Source: Arthrobacter sp. P2b
GTDB taxonomy: Bacteria > Actinomycetota > Actinomycetes > Actinomycetales > Micrococcaceae
Length of the DNA: 60,362 bases
Assembly (NCBI RefSeq): GCF_900168295.1
Contig: NZ_FVZL01000023.1
Span: 1 to 60,362, forward strand
Reading direction: 5' to 3'
The notes below the pieces were generated by a model. It made no database searches. It was given only the letters and a program-made list of their open reading frames with translations, and had not been told where the DNA came from. The position numbers and the translations under genes were made by a program. Of the stretch, positions 7,594 through 16,601 are shown one piece after another (the stretch's first letter is position 1; each line of letters begins with the position of its first letter).

Positions 7594-8919
7594 ATGAGTA
7601 GTGTTCTGACAATCCGCGGCGGAGTCCCGCTTACAGGCCGCGTCAGCGTCCGCGGGGCCAAGAATCTGGTCCCCAAGGCGATGGTGGCGGCGTTGCTGGG
7701 CAACGAACCGTCGGTGTTGCGGAACGTTCCGGAGATCAAGGACGTGGAGGTAGTCACCTCCCTCCTGCAGCTGCACGGCGTCACCGTGGAGAAGGACCCG
7801 GTAAACGGCGACCTCACCCTTGACCCCAAGGCTGCCAAGACGGCACCAAGTACGGCCATCGATGCGCACGCCGGCGACTCCCGGATCCCCATCCTGCTCT
7901 GCGGACCGCTGATCCACGCGATCGGCGAGGCGTTCATCCCCGACCTGGGCGGCTGCAAGATTGGCGACCGCCCCATTGACTACCACCTGGACGTCCTGCG
8001 CCAGTTCGGTGCCGTCGTGGAGAAGCGTCCCGGCGGAATCCACATTTCAGCACCCAAGGGTCTGCACGGAGCCAAGATCTCGCTGCCCTACCCGTCCGTG
8101 GGGGCCACCGAGCAGGTACTTCTGAGCGCCACCCGTGCCGAGGGCATCACCGAGCTGTCCGGTGCGGCCACCGAGCCCGAGATCATCGACCTCATTGCCG
8201 TGCTGCAGAAGATGGGCGCCATCATCAGCGTCCAGACGGACCGCACCATCAGGATCGAAGGCGTCCGCGACCTTGGGGGCTACAACCACCGGGCCCTTTC
8301 GGACCGCAACGAATCAGCGTCCTGGGCGTCCGCTGCGCTGGTCACGCGTGGAGACATCTTCGTCGAAGGAGCCTCGCAGCGGGACATGATGACCTTCCTG
8401 AACACTTACCGCAAGGTGGGCGGCGGAATGGACATCGGCGAGGACGGCATCCGCTTCTACCACCGGGGCGGCAAGCTCAACCCGCTGGTCCTGGAAACAG
8501 ACGTGCACCCCGGTTTCATGACGGACTGGCAGCAGCCGCTCGTCGTGGCGCTTACGCAGGCCGAGGGAGTCTCCATCGTCCACGAAACGGTGTACGAAAA
8601 CCGCTTCGGCTTCACCGACGCCCTCATCCGAATGGGTGCCAGCATCCAGGTCCACCGCGAGTGCCTCGGCAGCGTTCCCTGCAGGTTCGGGCAGCGCAAC
8701 TTCCTGCATTCGGCAGTCATCTCCGGGCCCACCCAGCTCAAGGGAACCGACATCGACGTCCCTGACCTCCGCGGCGGCTTCAGCCACCTGATTGCCGCCC
8801 TGGCGGCCACCGGTACTTCGCGGGTAACGGGCATCGACATCATCAACCGCGGCTACGAGCGTTTCACCGAAAAGCTTGCCGGCCTGGGTGCTGACTTCGA
8901 CATCACCACCACGAAGTAA
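7594..8919 (+). CDS. murA: UDP-N-acetylglucosamine 1-carboxyvinyltransferase
   Basis: 441 aa, cytoplasmic. It transfers enolpyruvate from PEP to UDP-GlcNAc, the first committed step of peptidoglycan synthesis. Two inverse alpha/beta domains of the EPSP-synthase family cover the full length. The N-terminal GAKNLVPKA matches the substrate loop, and the catalytic Cys is C121 in GGCKIGDRP, the site hit by fosfomycin in sensitive enzymes. GAGGAAA precedes the ATG. plsC follows after 11 bases, and murA-plsC-gpsA-ddl are tightly packed as an operon. Confidence 0.97.
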   Translation: MSSVLTIRGGVPLTGRVSVRGAKNLVPKAMVAALLGNEPSVLRNVPEIKDVEVVTSLLQLHGVTVEKDPVNGDLTLDPKAAKTAPSTAIDAHAGDSRIPILLCGPLIHAIGEAFIPDLGGCKIGDRPIDYHLDVLRQFGAVVEKRPGGIHISAPKGLHGAKISLPYPSVGATEQVLLSATRAEGITELSGAATEPEIIDLIAVLQKMGAIISVQTDRTIRIEGVRDLGGYNHRALSDRNESASWASAALVTRGDIFVEGASQRDMMTFLNTYRKVGGGMDIGEDGIRFYHRGGKLNPLVLETDVHPGFMTDWQQPLVVALTQAEGVSIVHETVYENRFGFTDALIRMGASIQVHRECLGSVPCRFGQRNFLHSAVISGPTQLKGTDIDVPDLRGGFSHLIAALAATGTSRVTGIDIINRGYERFTEKLAGLGADFDITTTK

Positions 8920-8930
8920 CGGGACGGACC

Positions 8931-9710
8931 GTGAAGGAATCTGCCAAGAGCAGGGCCACATTCGTGTTCATCGCCGGCGTCGTCCGCCCGCTGTTGACCC
9001 TCATGATGGGCAAGAAATGGGAGGGGATCGAGAAGCTTCCCGCCGGCGGCTTCATCGCCGCGCCCAATCACTGCACCGAGATAGACCCCCTCGTGGTGGG
9101 GCACATGCTCTACAACCAGAAGCGCGCGCCGCACTTCCTGGCCAAAGCAGCGCTCTTCAACGTGCCGGGCCTCGGCTGGCTCCTACGGGCCACCAAGCAG
9201 GTGCCGGTGGAACGTTCGACGGCGGGAGCGAACCGCTCGCTGCAGGTCGCCCAGGAGATTGTCGCCGAAGGCGGGGCGATCATCATCTACCCTGAAGGCA
9301 CGCTGACACGCGATCCGGACCTGTGGCCCATGAAGGGGCATACGGGTGCAGCCAGGCTGGCCCTCGAAGGCGGGATCCCGGTGGTTCCCATCGCCCACTG
9401 GGGCGCACACGAGGTATTTCCCCGCTATGGCAAGCGGTTCCATATTTTCCCGCGCAAGCAGTCCAGGGTTGTGGTGGGTGATCCCGTGGACCTCAGTGCA
9501 TTCTCCGGGCGGCCGCTGGACAAGGCCACGTTGTCGGCCGCCACGGACGCGATCATGGACGCCATCACCGGACTCCTGGCGGGGATCCGGGGCGAGGAGC
9601 CACCGGCAGAGCGCTGGGATCCGACCCGCCAGCAGCAGGCAAAGCACGGACGTTTCGTGGAGCGCGAGCAGCAGAAGCAGCAGCCCGGCAATGGGGCGGA
9701 TGCTCAGTGA
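8931..9710 (+). CDS. plsC: 1-acyl-sn-glycerol-3-phosphate acyltransferase
   Basis: 259 aa with a GTG start. It acylates lysophosphatidic acid to phosphatidic acid at the membrane. The acyltransferase motif HxxxxD appears as NHCTEID (H47, D52), and YPEGTLTRD is the glycerophosphate-binding block. A short hydrophobic N-terminal stretch (about residues 10-27) may associate with membrane. The C-terminus is Gln/Lys-rich. It overlaps gpsA by four bases (GTGA), which links two steps of phospholipid synthesis. Confidence 0.92.
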   Translation: MKESAKSRATFVFIAGVVRPLLTLMMGKKWEGIEKLPAGGFIAAPNHCTEIDPLVVGHMLYNQKRAPHFLAKAALFNVPGLGWLLRATKQVPVERSTAGANRSLQVAQEIVAEGGAIIIYPEGTLTRDPDLWPMKGHTGAARLALEGGIPVVPIAHWGAHEVFPRYGKRFHIFPRKQSRVVVGDPVDLSAFSGRPLDKATLSAATDAIMDAITGLLAGIRGEEPPAERWDPTRQQQAKHGRFVEREQQKQQPGNGADAQ

Positions 9711-10756
9711 CCTCCGGGAACATGACGGGCTCCGCCCGTTCCGTCGCCGTGCTCGGCGCGGGGTCCTGGGGTACCACGTTCGCGAAAATCCTCGGGGACG
9801 CCGCCATCGCGGCGGACACAGCGCGCGCCATCCGGATCTGGGGGCGGCGCGATGAAGTGGTGGAGCAGATCAACAGCATCCACCGCAATCTTCAGTACCT
9901 GAAAGACATCGAACTTCCGGCGAGTATCACAGCCTCCTCGGACGTCCGGGAGGTACTCCAGGGAGCGGATCTGGTGGTCCTCGCGGTGCCGGCCCAGTCA
10001 TTGCGGCCCCAACTGCGCGAATGGAAGGACATGATCGCCCCCGGCGCCATCGTCGTGTCCCTGATGAAGGGACTGGAGCTCGGCACTGACGCCCGCATGA
10101 GCGAGGTCATCAGCGAGGAACTCGCCCTCCCGGCTGAACGCATCGCCGTCGTCTCCGGCCCAAACCTCGCGATGGAAATCGCGCGGGAGGAGCCCACCGC
10201 ATCGGTGGTGGCATGCGCCGATTCCGCGGTGGCCGGCTGGCTTGCCAGGACGTGCACGGCGCCGTATTTCCGGCCGTACACCACCTCCGACGTGGTGGGC
10301 GTCGAAATCGGTGGCATCGTCAAGAACGTCATCGCACTGGCCGTGGGCATCTGCGAGGGCAAGCAGATGGGCGACAACACCAAGGCTTCCGTCATCACGC
10401 GCGGACTGGCCGAAACCTCGCGCCTTGCACTGGCGCTGGGCGGGAACGCGAAAACCATGGCTGGCCTCGCCGGCCTCGGCGACCTCGTGGCCACCTGCTC
10501 ATCACCGCTGTCGCGGAACCACACCGCAGGGCGGCTGCTGGGACAAGGCCTTACGCTGGAGGAAGTGGGCCAGAAAATGACCCAGACCGCCGAAGGCATC
10601 AAGTCCGGACAGGCCGTGCATGAGCTGGCAGGCAAGCTGGGCGTCGACATGCCCATCACGGCCGCCGTCGTGGCGGTGCTGGCCGGCAAGCTGTCCGTTG
10701 ACCAACTGGGGCCCCTCCTGCTGTCCCGCGAACTGAAACCTGAAGGCGATTACTGA
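9707..10756 (+). CDS. gpsA: Glycerol-3-phosphate dehydrogenase (NAD(P)+)
   Basis: 349 aa. It reduces dihydroxyacetone phosphate to sn-glycerol-3-phosphate for phospholipid. The Rossmann motif GAGSWGT lies at residues 17-23. EIGGIVKNVIALAVG holds the catalytic Lys, and GLGDLVATC is the conserved C-domain signature. The GTG 9707 start overlaps the plsC stop; ATG codons a few residues in are alternatives. ddl begins two bases after the stop. Confidence 0.96.
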   Translation: MTSGNMTGSARSVAVLGAGSWGTTFAKILGDAAIAADTARAIRIWGRRDEVVEQINSIHRNLQYLKDIELPASITASSDVREVLQGADLVVLAVPAQSLRPQLREWKDMIAPGAIVVSLMKGLELGTDARMSEVISEELALPAERIAVVSGPNLAMEIAREEPTASVVACADSAVAGWLARTCTAPYFRPYTTSDVVGVEIGGIVKNVIALAVGICEGKQMGDNTKASVITRGLAETSRLALALGGNAKTMAGLAGLGDLVATCSSPLSRNHTAGRLLGQGLTLEEVGQKMTQTAEGIKSGQAVHELAGKLGVDMPITAAVVAVLAGKLSVDQLGPLLLSRELKPEGDY

Positions 10757-10758
10757 CG

Positions 10759-11898
10759 ATGTCCCCAGACAACCTGACTGCAGGAGTGCCGGCAAAGCCC
10801 CGGGTGGCCGTCCTCTTCGGAGGCCGCTCCAGTGAACACGCCGTGAGCTGCGTAACGGCCGCCGGAGTGCTCGGCGCCATCAACAAAGACAAGTACGACG
10901 TGATTCCCATCGGGATTGCCAAGTCCGGACAGTGGGTCCTCGCCTCCACCGACACCGCGCAGTGGTCCCTGGCTGCGTCATCCCTCCCGGAGGTGGCACC
11001 GTCTTCGGACACGGTGACCCTGGCCGAGATCGGCGGCGAACACCAGCTGATCGTGGCTTCGCCGAATGAAGTCCCCCGGGAACTGGGCGCCGTGGACGTG
11101 GTCTTCCCGCTGCTGCACGGACCCTTCGGGGAGGACGGCACCATCCAGGGGCTCCTGGAGCTTTCCGACACCCGCTACGTGGGTGCCGGTGTGCTGGCTT
11201 CCGCAGTGGGCATGGACAAGCACTTCATGAAGGTGGTCTTTGAGGCAGCCGGGCTCCAGGTCGGTCCCTACATCGCGGTGACTGACCGGCAGTGGCGCAA
11301 GGATCCGGAAGCCGTCCGCAAGCAGGTGGACCTGCTCGGGTTCCCCGTCTTCGTCAAGCCGGCACGGGCCGGATCGTCCATGGGAATTTCGAAGGTGGAC
11401 TCCCTCGACCAACTGGATGCCGCCATCGAGGAAGCACGGCGGCACGACCTCAAGCTGGTCATCGAAGCCGGAATCGCCGGCCGTGAAATCGAGTGCGCCG
11501 TGCTGGAAGGCAGAGGCACCGACGCCCCCAGGACATCGATGCCGGGCGAGATTTCAGTGTCCGGTGGCAGCCACGAGTTCTACGACTTCAACGCAAAGTA
11601 CGTGGAGGACGATGCTGCAGCGCTGAGCTGCCCCGCGGAGATCCCGGAGGAAGCCATCGCCAGGGTCCGCGAACTGGCGGCGGCCGCGTTTGACGCCGTC
11701 GGGGCCGAGGGCCTGAGCCGCGTCGACTTCTTCTATACGCCCGACGGCGACCTCATCATCAACGAGATCAACACCATGCCCGGCTTTACGCCCAAGAGCA
11801 TGTATCCGCAGATGTGGGCAGCATCCGGACTGGGCTACGCCGACCTGATCGATGAGCTCATCCACCTGGCCCTGAACCGGAAGACCGGACTGCGCTAA
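10759..11898 (+). CDS. ddl: D-alanine--D-alanine ligase
   Basis: 379 aa. This ATP-grasp enzyme makes D-Ala-D-Ala for the peptidoglycan stem peptide. The N-terminal VAVLFGGRSSEHAVS, the HGPFGEDGTIQG loop, KPARAGSSMG for ATP binding, EFYDFNAKY in the omega loop and NEINTMPGFT for metal binding are all intact. It is the last gene of the murA operon and uses the same envelope-precursor pool. Confidence 0.96.
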   Translation: MSPDNLTAGVPAKPRVAVLFGGRSSEHAVSCVTAAGVLGAINKDKYDVIPIGIAKSGQWVLASTDTAQWSLAASSLPEVAPSSDTVTLAEIGGEHQLIVASPNEVPRELGAVDVVFPLLHGPFGEDGTIQGLLELSDTRYVGAGVLASAVGMDKHFMKVVFEAAGLQVGPYIAVTDRQWRKDPEAVRKQVDLLGFPVFVKPARAGSSMGISKVDSLDQLDAAIEEARRHDLKLVIEAGIAGREIECAVLEGRGTDAPRTSMPGEISVSGGSHEFYDFNAKYVEDDAAALSCPAEIPEEAIARVRELAAAAFDAVGAEGLSRVDFFYTPDGDLIINEINTMPGFTPKSMYPQMWAASGLGYADLIDELIHLALNRKTGLR

Positions 11899-11954
11899 GC
11901 AGGGGCCTCTCCACGGGTGAGCGCCGCGAAAGATCCCGGCGGCCCGGGCTGCGC

Positions 11955-12431
11955 CTACTGGCTCTGCGGCAGGTCCTGGAGTTCTTCCTGGCCCACGCAG
12001 TTCCGGATGGCCGGCACCTTCCCGGCCGCCGTTGCGAGGTCTGCCAGCACCGTGGCGGAGCTGATCTTGTCCGGGTCCATCAGGATCTCGGTAGCAGGTT
12101 CACGGCCGTAGGTGGTCAGGGTCCACACCGGGTCGCCTTCCTTGATGACCCAGTCGATGCCATTGACTGTCACGCAGCGGTCGGTGGTGGGGCCGGGAAC
12201 GTTGACGCCGCAGCGAAGGATGACCAGGGACGGGTCCCCCCAGGCCGCGGTAGCCTGGCTGTTCGTCTTGCGCAGGCGGGCGTCCCCGATCGCGTCCGGC
12301 AGTGCCACCATCATGGGTGCGCAGGCCGGATCCGCTGCATCTTTGGCAGCGGTGACATCCACCGCGGGAGAACACCCTGCCAACGAAGAGATGATGAACG
12401 CCGCTGCGAGAGCCGTTCGCATTTTTGTCAT
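11955..12431 (-). CDS. DUF3515 family lipoprotein
   Basis: 158 aa from ATG 12431. The N-terminus has a basic start, a hydrophobic core and a lipobox LAGC with Cys20, so it is a lipoprotein on the outer face of the membrane. The rest matches DUF3515, an actinobacterial family of unknown function with conserved Cys and Trp. In-frame ATG 12467 and ATG 12476/12479 lie upstream with GGAG nearby and would lengthen the n-region, so the start is open. In other actinobacteria this gene sits between ddl and thiL in the same direction; here it is inverted. Confidence 0.8.
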   Translation of the reverse strand: MTKMRTALAAAFIISSLAGCSPAVDVTAAKDAADPACAPMMVALPDAIGDARLRKTNSQATAAWGDPSLVILRCGVNVPGPTTDRCVTVNGIDWVIKEGDPVWTLTTYGREPATEILMDPDKISSATVLADLATAAGKVPAIRNCVGQEELQDLPQSQ

Positions 12432-12598
12432 GCGGCCGGGATGTGGCTTGGACAGGAAGATGGGCATGACAACCATCATCTCCGGCCACAGAGCCACACG
12501 CCAATCTACCAGGGTCCCGGGATGCGGCGGCCTCTGCACGAACCTAAGGCGAACGCTGCCCCGCGCTCGACTGGACAACCTGCCGGCCGACAGGGCGA

Positions 12599-12604
12599 TA
12601 AGCT
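12599..12604 (+). promoter_or_regulatory. Candidate -10 of first WAED membrane gene
   Basis: TAAGCT is followed by nine bases (containing GAAGAAA) and ATG 12614. The second paralogue has the same hexamer with the same nine-base gap. Confidence 0.35.
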
Positions 12605-12613
12605 GAAGAAACA

Positions 12614-13975
12614 ATGACAAGAATAATTGACTCCGCCCCTCCGGCTGTGGAGGCCTCCCGACCGGTGAGGAGCCGCATACTGAAGGCAGCCAGTCTGCTG
12701 GGCGCCGCTTGTGTCCTGACAATGATCGCGTGGGGCCGGCTACCGACCCTGACCCGGGAGACCGTGTGGGCCGAGGACGGCGGAGTGTTCCTCCGGGACG
12801 TTTTGCGCGCTGGACACCTCCAAAGCATTTTTCTGCCTTATGACGGCTACTTGCACGTCCTGCCCAGGCTCCTGGCCAGCATCTCCCACGCCCTTGTTCC
12901 GTTGGAGGGCTACGCCATTGCCATGTCGCTGCTGAGTTGTGCTGTGGTGGCAGGGATATCAATTGGTGTTTTCCACTTGGCTCGCGTACTGACCGAATCA
13001 GTATCAGTCCGCCTCATGATCGCCGTAATTCCGATCCTGTTGCCGATTGGTCCGAACGAAGTCCTGGGAAATGCAGCCAATCTGCACTGGTACCTGCTGT
13101 GGCTGGCGCCCTGGCTCCTGCTGAAGAAGCCAGCCAACCCGGCGGCCGGTGCCGTGCTTTTCGTGCTTTCCTTCCTGACTGCAGCTAGCGAAATTATCAG
13201 CGGCATGTTCTTGCCCCTCGCTGTTTGGGTTGCTTGGAAGCGACGGAGCTACGCAGCACCCGCGGGACTGCTGCTCGGCCTGATTCTCCAAGTCCTGACA
13301 ACCCTCGTCAACCCGAGGTTCAATGGGGCTGCACCTCCCACCGACGCAGTCGACAAATTGTCAGTCCTGATGGGATACGTGCTGCTGCCCATCGGATCGA
13401 TCTGGCATCCGGACAGCAGGACCTTGGCATCTGGAATTGTGAACTTCGGTTCGTGGGTCCTTGTTATCCCGACTTTGCTGTTTATCGGGCTGCTGGCGTT
13501 TGTATTGGCAAAAGGCACCACAGTTCTGAAATTCGGGGCGGTGGTTGCCATTGCAGCTTCCGGATTGTGTTGGGCGGCATCAGTAGTTTTGAGCGGAAAT
13601 ACCATGTTCAACTACGCCGCCTATGCGGAATCAGATTGGGCCAACAGCTTTACGTACATACGCTATGCGGCTGCCCCTGGGATGTTCCTTCTCCTGCTGG
13701 TTCCACTGGCCGTCGCCACTGCCGTGCAGAATGGGCACATCAGTCGCGGCAACGTCCCCTTCTTTGCGGGGATTTTCGTCATATTTCTCCTCATCAGCTA
13801 CTTTCCCACTGCCACAACCCGTCAAACGGGCCCTGCGTGGGCACCGGGAGTAGACGCAGCCCGCACGGCCTGCAGCAACGACAGAGCTTTGGCCTCTGCA
13901 GCGGTGGTAGTCGCACCTGCTACCTGGAAGTTCGCGCAGGTCGACATCGCTTGCCCGGAATTGCGAAGTAAGTGA
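12614..13975 (+). CDS. Multi-pass membrane protein of unknown function, copy 1
   Basis: 453 aa. About ten hydrophobic segments start near residue 25. The first loop after TM1 carries WAEDGGVFL and then PYDGYLHVLPR. A second block reads EVLGNAANLHWYLLW, and the C-terminal tail holds two Cys. An acidic pair after TM1 in a polytopic protein resembles GT-C glycosyltransferases that use polyprenyl-linked sugars, but I cannot assign a family. It is clearly homologous to the next gene. By eye its base composition is less GC-rich than its neighbours, with codons such as ATA and TTT. Two copies between ddl and thiL suggest an inserted, duplicated cell-surface function. Confidence 0.8.
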   Translation: MTRIIDSAPPAVEASRPVRSRILKAASLLGAACVLTMIAWGRLPTLTRETVWAEDGGVFLRDVLRAGHLQSIFLPYDGYLHVLPRLLASISHALVPLEGYAIAMSLLSCAVVAGISIGVFHLARVLTESVSVRLMIAVIPILLPIGPNEVLGNAANLHWYLLWLAPWLLLKKPANPAAGAVLFVLSFLTAASEIISGMFLPLAVWVAWKRRSYAAPAGLLLGLILQVLTTLVNPRFNGAAPPTDAVDKLSVLMGYVLLPIGSIWHPDSRTLASGIVNFGSWVLVIPTLLFIGLLAFVLAKGTTVLKFGAVVAIAASGLCWAASVVLSGNTMFNYAAYAESDWANSFTYIRYAAAPGMFLLLLVPLAVATAVQNGHISRGNVPFFAGIFVIFLLISYFPTATTRQTGPAWAPGVDAARTACSNDRALASAAVVVAPATWKFAQVDIACPELRSK

Positions 13976-14061
13976 AAGGTGTAACGGCCAAGCCCATGGG
14001 CTGGCTCCTGTGTTCCACTTCGCCCGACTAGCGCGTGGCCCGTGTCGGTTTCTTCTCCTTA

Positions 14062-14067
14062 TAAGCT
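14062..14067 (+). promoter_or_regulatory. Candidate -10 of second WAED membrane gene
   Basis: TAAGCT (within TTATAAGCT) lies nine bases before ATG 14077, repeating the arrangement upstream of the first paralogue. This suggests the promoter was duplicated with the gene. Confidence 0.4.
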
Positions 14068-14076
14068 GGTTCCATC

Positions 14077-15444
14077 ATGAATAACACTGCTGTTGCTGCG
14101 CCATGCCACCGGCTGGATCCAGAGAAAAAGGCCAAACGGTCCTACCGTGTACGCAGTCTGAGGGCCGTGAGCGTGGCGGCGGCGGTGATAGGGCTAACCT
14201 TTGTGACGTGGTTCCGCCTTCCTGAAGTATCCCGCGGCACTCTTTGGGCCGAGGATGCCGCTGTTTTCCTGGCCGAGACGATATCCGTCGGGTCCTGGCA
14301 AAGCATCGTTGAGCCGTACGCGGGTTACCTTCACACGATTCCGCGGGTTGTATCTGCCATTGCCTACACAGCCGGCCCCATCGAGGCGTATGCGATGCTT
14401 GTTACTTTCCTCAGTTGCATAACGGTTGCAGCCATAGCAACAGGCACGTACTTTTTGTCCGGGCAGCTTTTCCAGCACAAAAGCTATCGCCTGATGGTGG
14501 CCCTCATCCCGGTCCTCATACCTGTTGGGCCGCTTGAAGTTTTGGGAAACGCGGCAAACCTCCATTGGTATCTGCTCTGGCTCTGCCCATGGCTGCTGAT
14601 TTTTGAGCCCCGCACCTGGCCCGTGCGTGCCGTCCTTTTTGTTGCCACGCTGGCAGCTGCCACGACTGAAATTATCGTAGGAATCTTCCTGCCATTGGCG
14701 ATCTGGGAGATAGTCAAAAGGAAGAATTATGCCGCGCCGTCCGCGCTCATTCTTGGCATCGGCCTGCAGTTTCTGGCCACAGTCGCAAACCCGCGTTACT
14801 CCGAAGCTCCCCGTCTCGATTCGATGGACCCTTTGTCAGTCATCTACGGGTTCCTCCTGCAGCCGGTTGGATCCATCTGGGAGACGGATGCGGACACAAT
14901 GGCACTCAATGTTGTGACATTCGGTGGGTTTGCTGTGGCCATTCCCGTCATCGTCATTTTCGGACTGCTCGCGTACATCGTGACGTACGGTCGGGCACAG
15001 TGGAAGGTGACTGCCCTGTATGCCCTCGCCGCCGCTGCATCCTGCTGGGCTGCCGCAACGGTACTCAATCCGTCACCGGAACTCGATTTCGCCAACTTTT
15101 CCAAAGATGATTGGCTGTCAAAATTCACGTTTTTCCGCTACGCGGCCGCACCCTCCATGTTCTTGCTCGCACTGGTTCCCATAGCCTGCGCAGTGGCGGA
15201 AGACAAAGGGATAATCGGCCCAAACAAGACCAAGTACCTCGCGCCTGTCCTGCTGGCGGTCTTTCTCTCCAACAGCTACCTGCAGGCTACGCCTGTCCGG
15301 CAAACCGGCCCCGAGTGGATGACAGGTGTCCAGACCGCTACCGTCCAGTGCGCCACGGACCCGTCGCTGACTGAGGCGGTTATCCCCGTTACGCCGGCAA
15401 ACTGGCAGGTAGCTGTTCCTTGCAGGCTCCTACCGGACAAGTAG
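14077..15444 (+). CDS. Multi-pass membrane protein of unknown function, copy 2
   Basis: 455 aa, homologous to the preceding gene along its whole length. Shared blocks are WxRLP, TLWAEDAAVFL, QSI..PY.GYLH..PR, EVLGNAANLHWYLLW, the TEII.G.FLPLA segment, YAAP..L, VNPR-like ANPR, and the C-terminal RQTGP followed by two Cys flanking a Trp. Invariant acidic and aromatic residues in predicted outer loops suggest an enzyme rather than a transporter; a GT-C-like glycosyltransferase is the best guess. It has its own promoter-like TAAGCT element, so the copies may be expressed independently. Confidence 0.8.
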   Translation: MNNTAVAAPCHRLDPEKKAKRSYRVRSLRAVSVAAAVIGLTFVTWFRLPEVSRGTLWAEDAAVFLAETISVGSWQSIVEPYAGYLHTIPRVVSAIAYTAGPIEAYAMLVTFLSCITVAAIATGTYFLSGQLFQHKSYRLMVALIPVLIPVGPLEVLGNAANLHWYLLWLCPWLLIFEPRTWPVRAVLFVATLAAATTEIIVGIFLPLAIWEIVKRKNYAAPSALILGIGLQFLATVANPRYSEAPRLDSMDPLSVIYGFLLQPVGSIWETDADTMALNVVTFGGFAVAIPVIVIFGLLAYIVTYGRAQWKVTALYALAAAASCWAAATVLNPSPELDFANFSKDDWLSKFTFFRYAAAPSMFLLALVPIACAVAEDKGIIGPNKTKYLAPVLLAVFLSNSYLQATPVRQTGPEWMTGVQTATVQCATDPSLTEAVIPVTPANWQVAVPCRLLPDK

Positions 15445-15482
15445 CTAAGCCGACTCGGGGCCTCAATGTCGGTGCCGCGCTG

Positions 15483-15488
15483 TAGCGT
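15483..15488 (+). promoter_or_regulatory. -10 hexamer of thiL (leaderless layout)
   Basis: TAGCGT is followed by six bases (AGTGCC) and GTG 15495. No Shine-Dalgarno is visible in front of that GTG. Confidence 0.45.
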
Positions 15489-15494
15489 AGTGCC

Positions 15495-16601
15495 GTGCCA
15501 GAAAAGCCCATGAGCAGCAGTGAACAGACCCGCACTGACGGGATATCCGCAGGCCAGGCCGGACCGGACGGGTCCGGACCGGGAAAGCCGCCGGCCGTGG
15601 CTGACCTCTCCGAAGCCGAACTGCTGGCCCGGATCTTTCCCCGGCTTTCCATGGCAGGGGCCCACTCCGCAGCCACCCTCCTTGGCCCAGGGGACGACGC
15701 CGCCGTGGTGGCTGCCCCTGACGGAAAGACTGTCATCAGCATTGACACCCAGGTTGAAGACCAGGACTTCCGCCTTCGCTGGTCCAATGGCTACCGCACC
15801 ACCGGCTTTGACGTGGGGTGGAAAGCGGCAGCGCAAAACCTCAGCGACATCAACGCCATGGGGGCAACGGCAACGTCCATGGTGGTGAGCCTCACCTTGC
15901 CGCCGGACACCCCCGTCAGCTGGGTTGAAGGCGTGGCGGACGGCCTTTCAGCGGGCATCAGGGAACTCGGGGCGGACAGCTGCTCGGTGGCGGGCGGCGA
16001 CCTGGGCCGCGGGCGTGAAATCTCTGTCACCGTGGCCGTGGTGGGCACCCTTCATGGGGGAGAGGCGGTCCTCCGCTCCGGCGCGCGCCCGGGTGACATC
16101 CTGGCGTTTGCAGGCACTGCCGGGCATGCCGCTGCAGGCCTGGCCCTTCTTGAATCCCCCGTGAACGTGGAGCTCCTCACCCCGGAGCAGCGCGTCTTCC
16201 TTGACCTCCAGTGCCGGCCGCGGCCACCGCTCGCCGCAGGGCCGGCCGCCAGGAAAGCCGGAGCGACAGCCATGCTGGACGTTTCGGACGGACTGCTGCG
16301 CGATGGCCGGCGCATGGCGGTTGCCAGCAATGTCGGCATCGACCTCGACCCCGGACACTTGGCGCGCCTGGCAGCGGTGTTGCATCCGGCAGCGGAGCTG
16401 CTGGGCATGGACGCAGCGGGATGGGTGCTGGGCGGCGGCGAGGACCACGGACTCCTCGCCACATTCCCGCCGGGCTTCCAGCTGCCTGCGGGATTCACTG
16501 CGATAGGCTCGGTACAAGCACTGGGAATCGATGAAGGCCCGGGCGTCATGATTGCGGGCCGGTCCGCGGACACCGGGGGATGGGATCACTTTGCACACTA
16601 A
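15495..16601 (+). CDS. thiL: Thiamine-monophosphate kinase
   Basis: 368 aa from GTG 15495 (alternative ATG 15510). It phosphorylates thiamine monophosphate to the coenzyme thiamine diphosphate. It belongs to the AIR-synthase superfamily, with GPGDDAAVV for Mg-ATP near residue 64, SIDTQVEDQDF, a SDINAMGA block, SVAGGDLGRG and LDVSDGLLRDG. The first 35 residues are a low-complexity extension absent from most homologues. The next gene overlaps its end. Confidence 0.93.
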   Translation: MPEKPMSSSEQTRTDGISAGQAGPDGSGPGKPPAVADLSEAELLARIFPRLSMAGAHSAATLLGPGDDAAVVAAPDGKTVISIDTQVEDQDFRLRWSNGYRTTGFDVGWKAAAQNLSDINAMGATATSMVVSLTLPPDTPVSWVEGVADGLSAGIRELGADSCSVAGGDLGRGREISVTVAVVGTLHGGEAVLRSGARPGDILAFAGTAGHAAAGLALLESPVNVELLTPEQRVFLDLQCRPRPPLAAGPAARKAGATAMLDVSDGLLRDGRRMAVASNVGIDLDPGHLARLAAVLHPAAELLGMDAAGWVLGGGEDHGLLATFPPGFQLPAGFTAIGSVQALGIDEGPGVMIAGRSADTGGWDHFAH

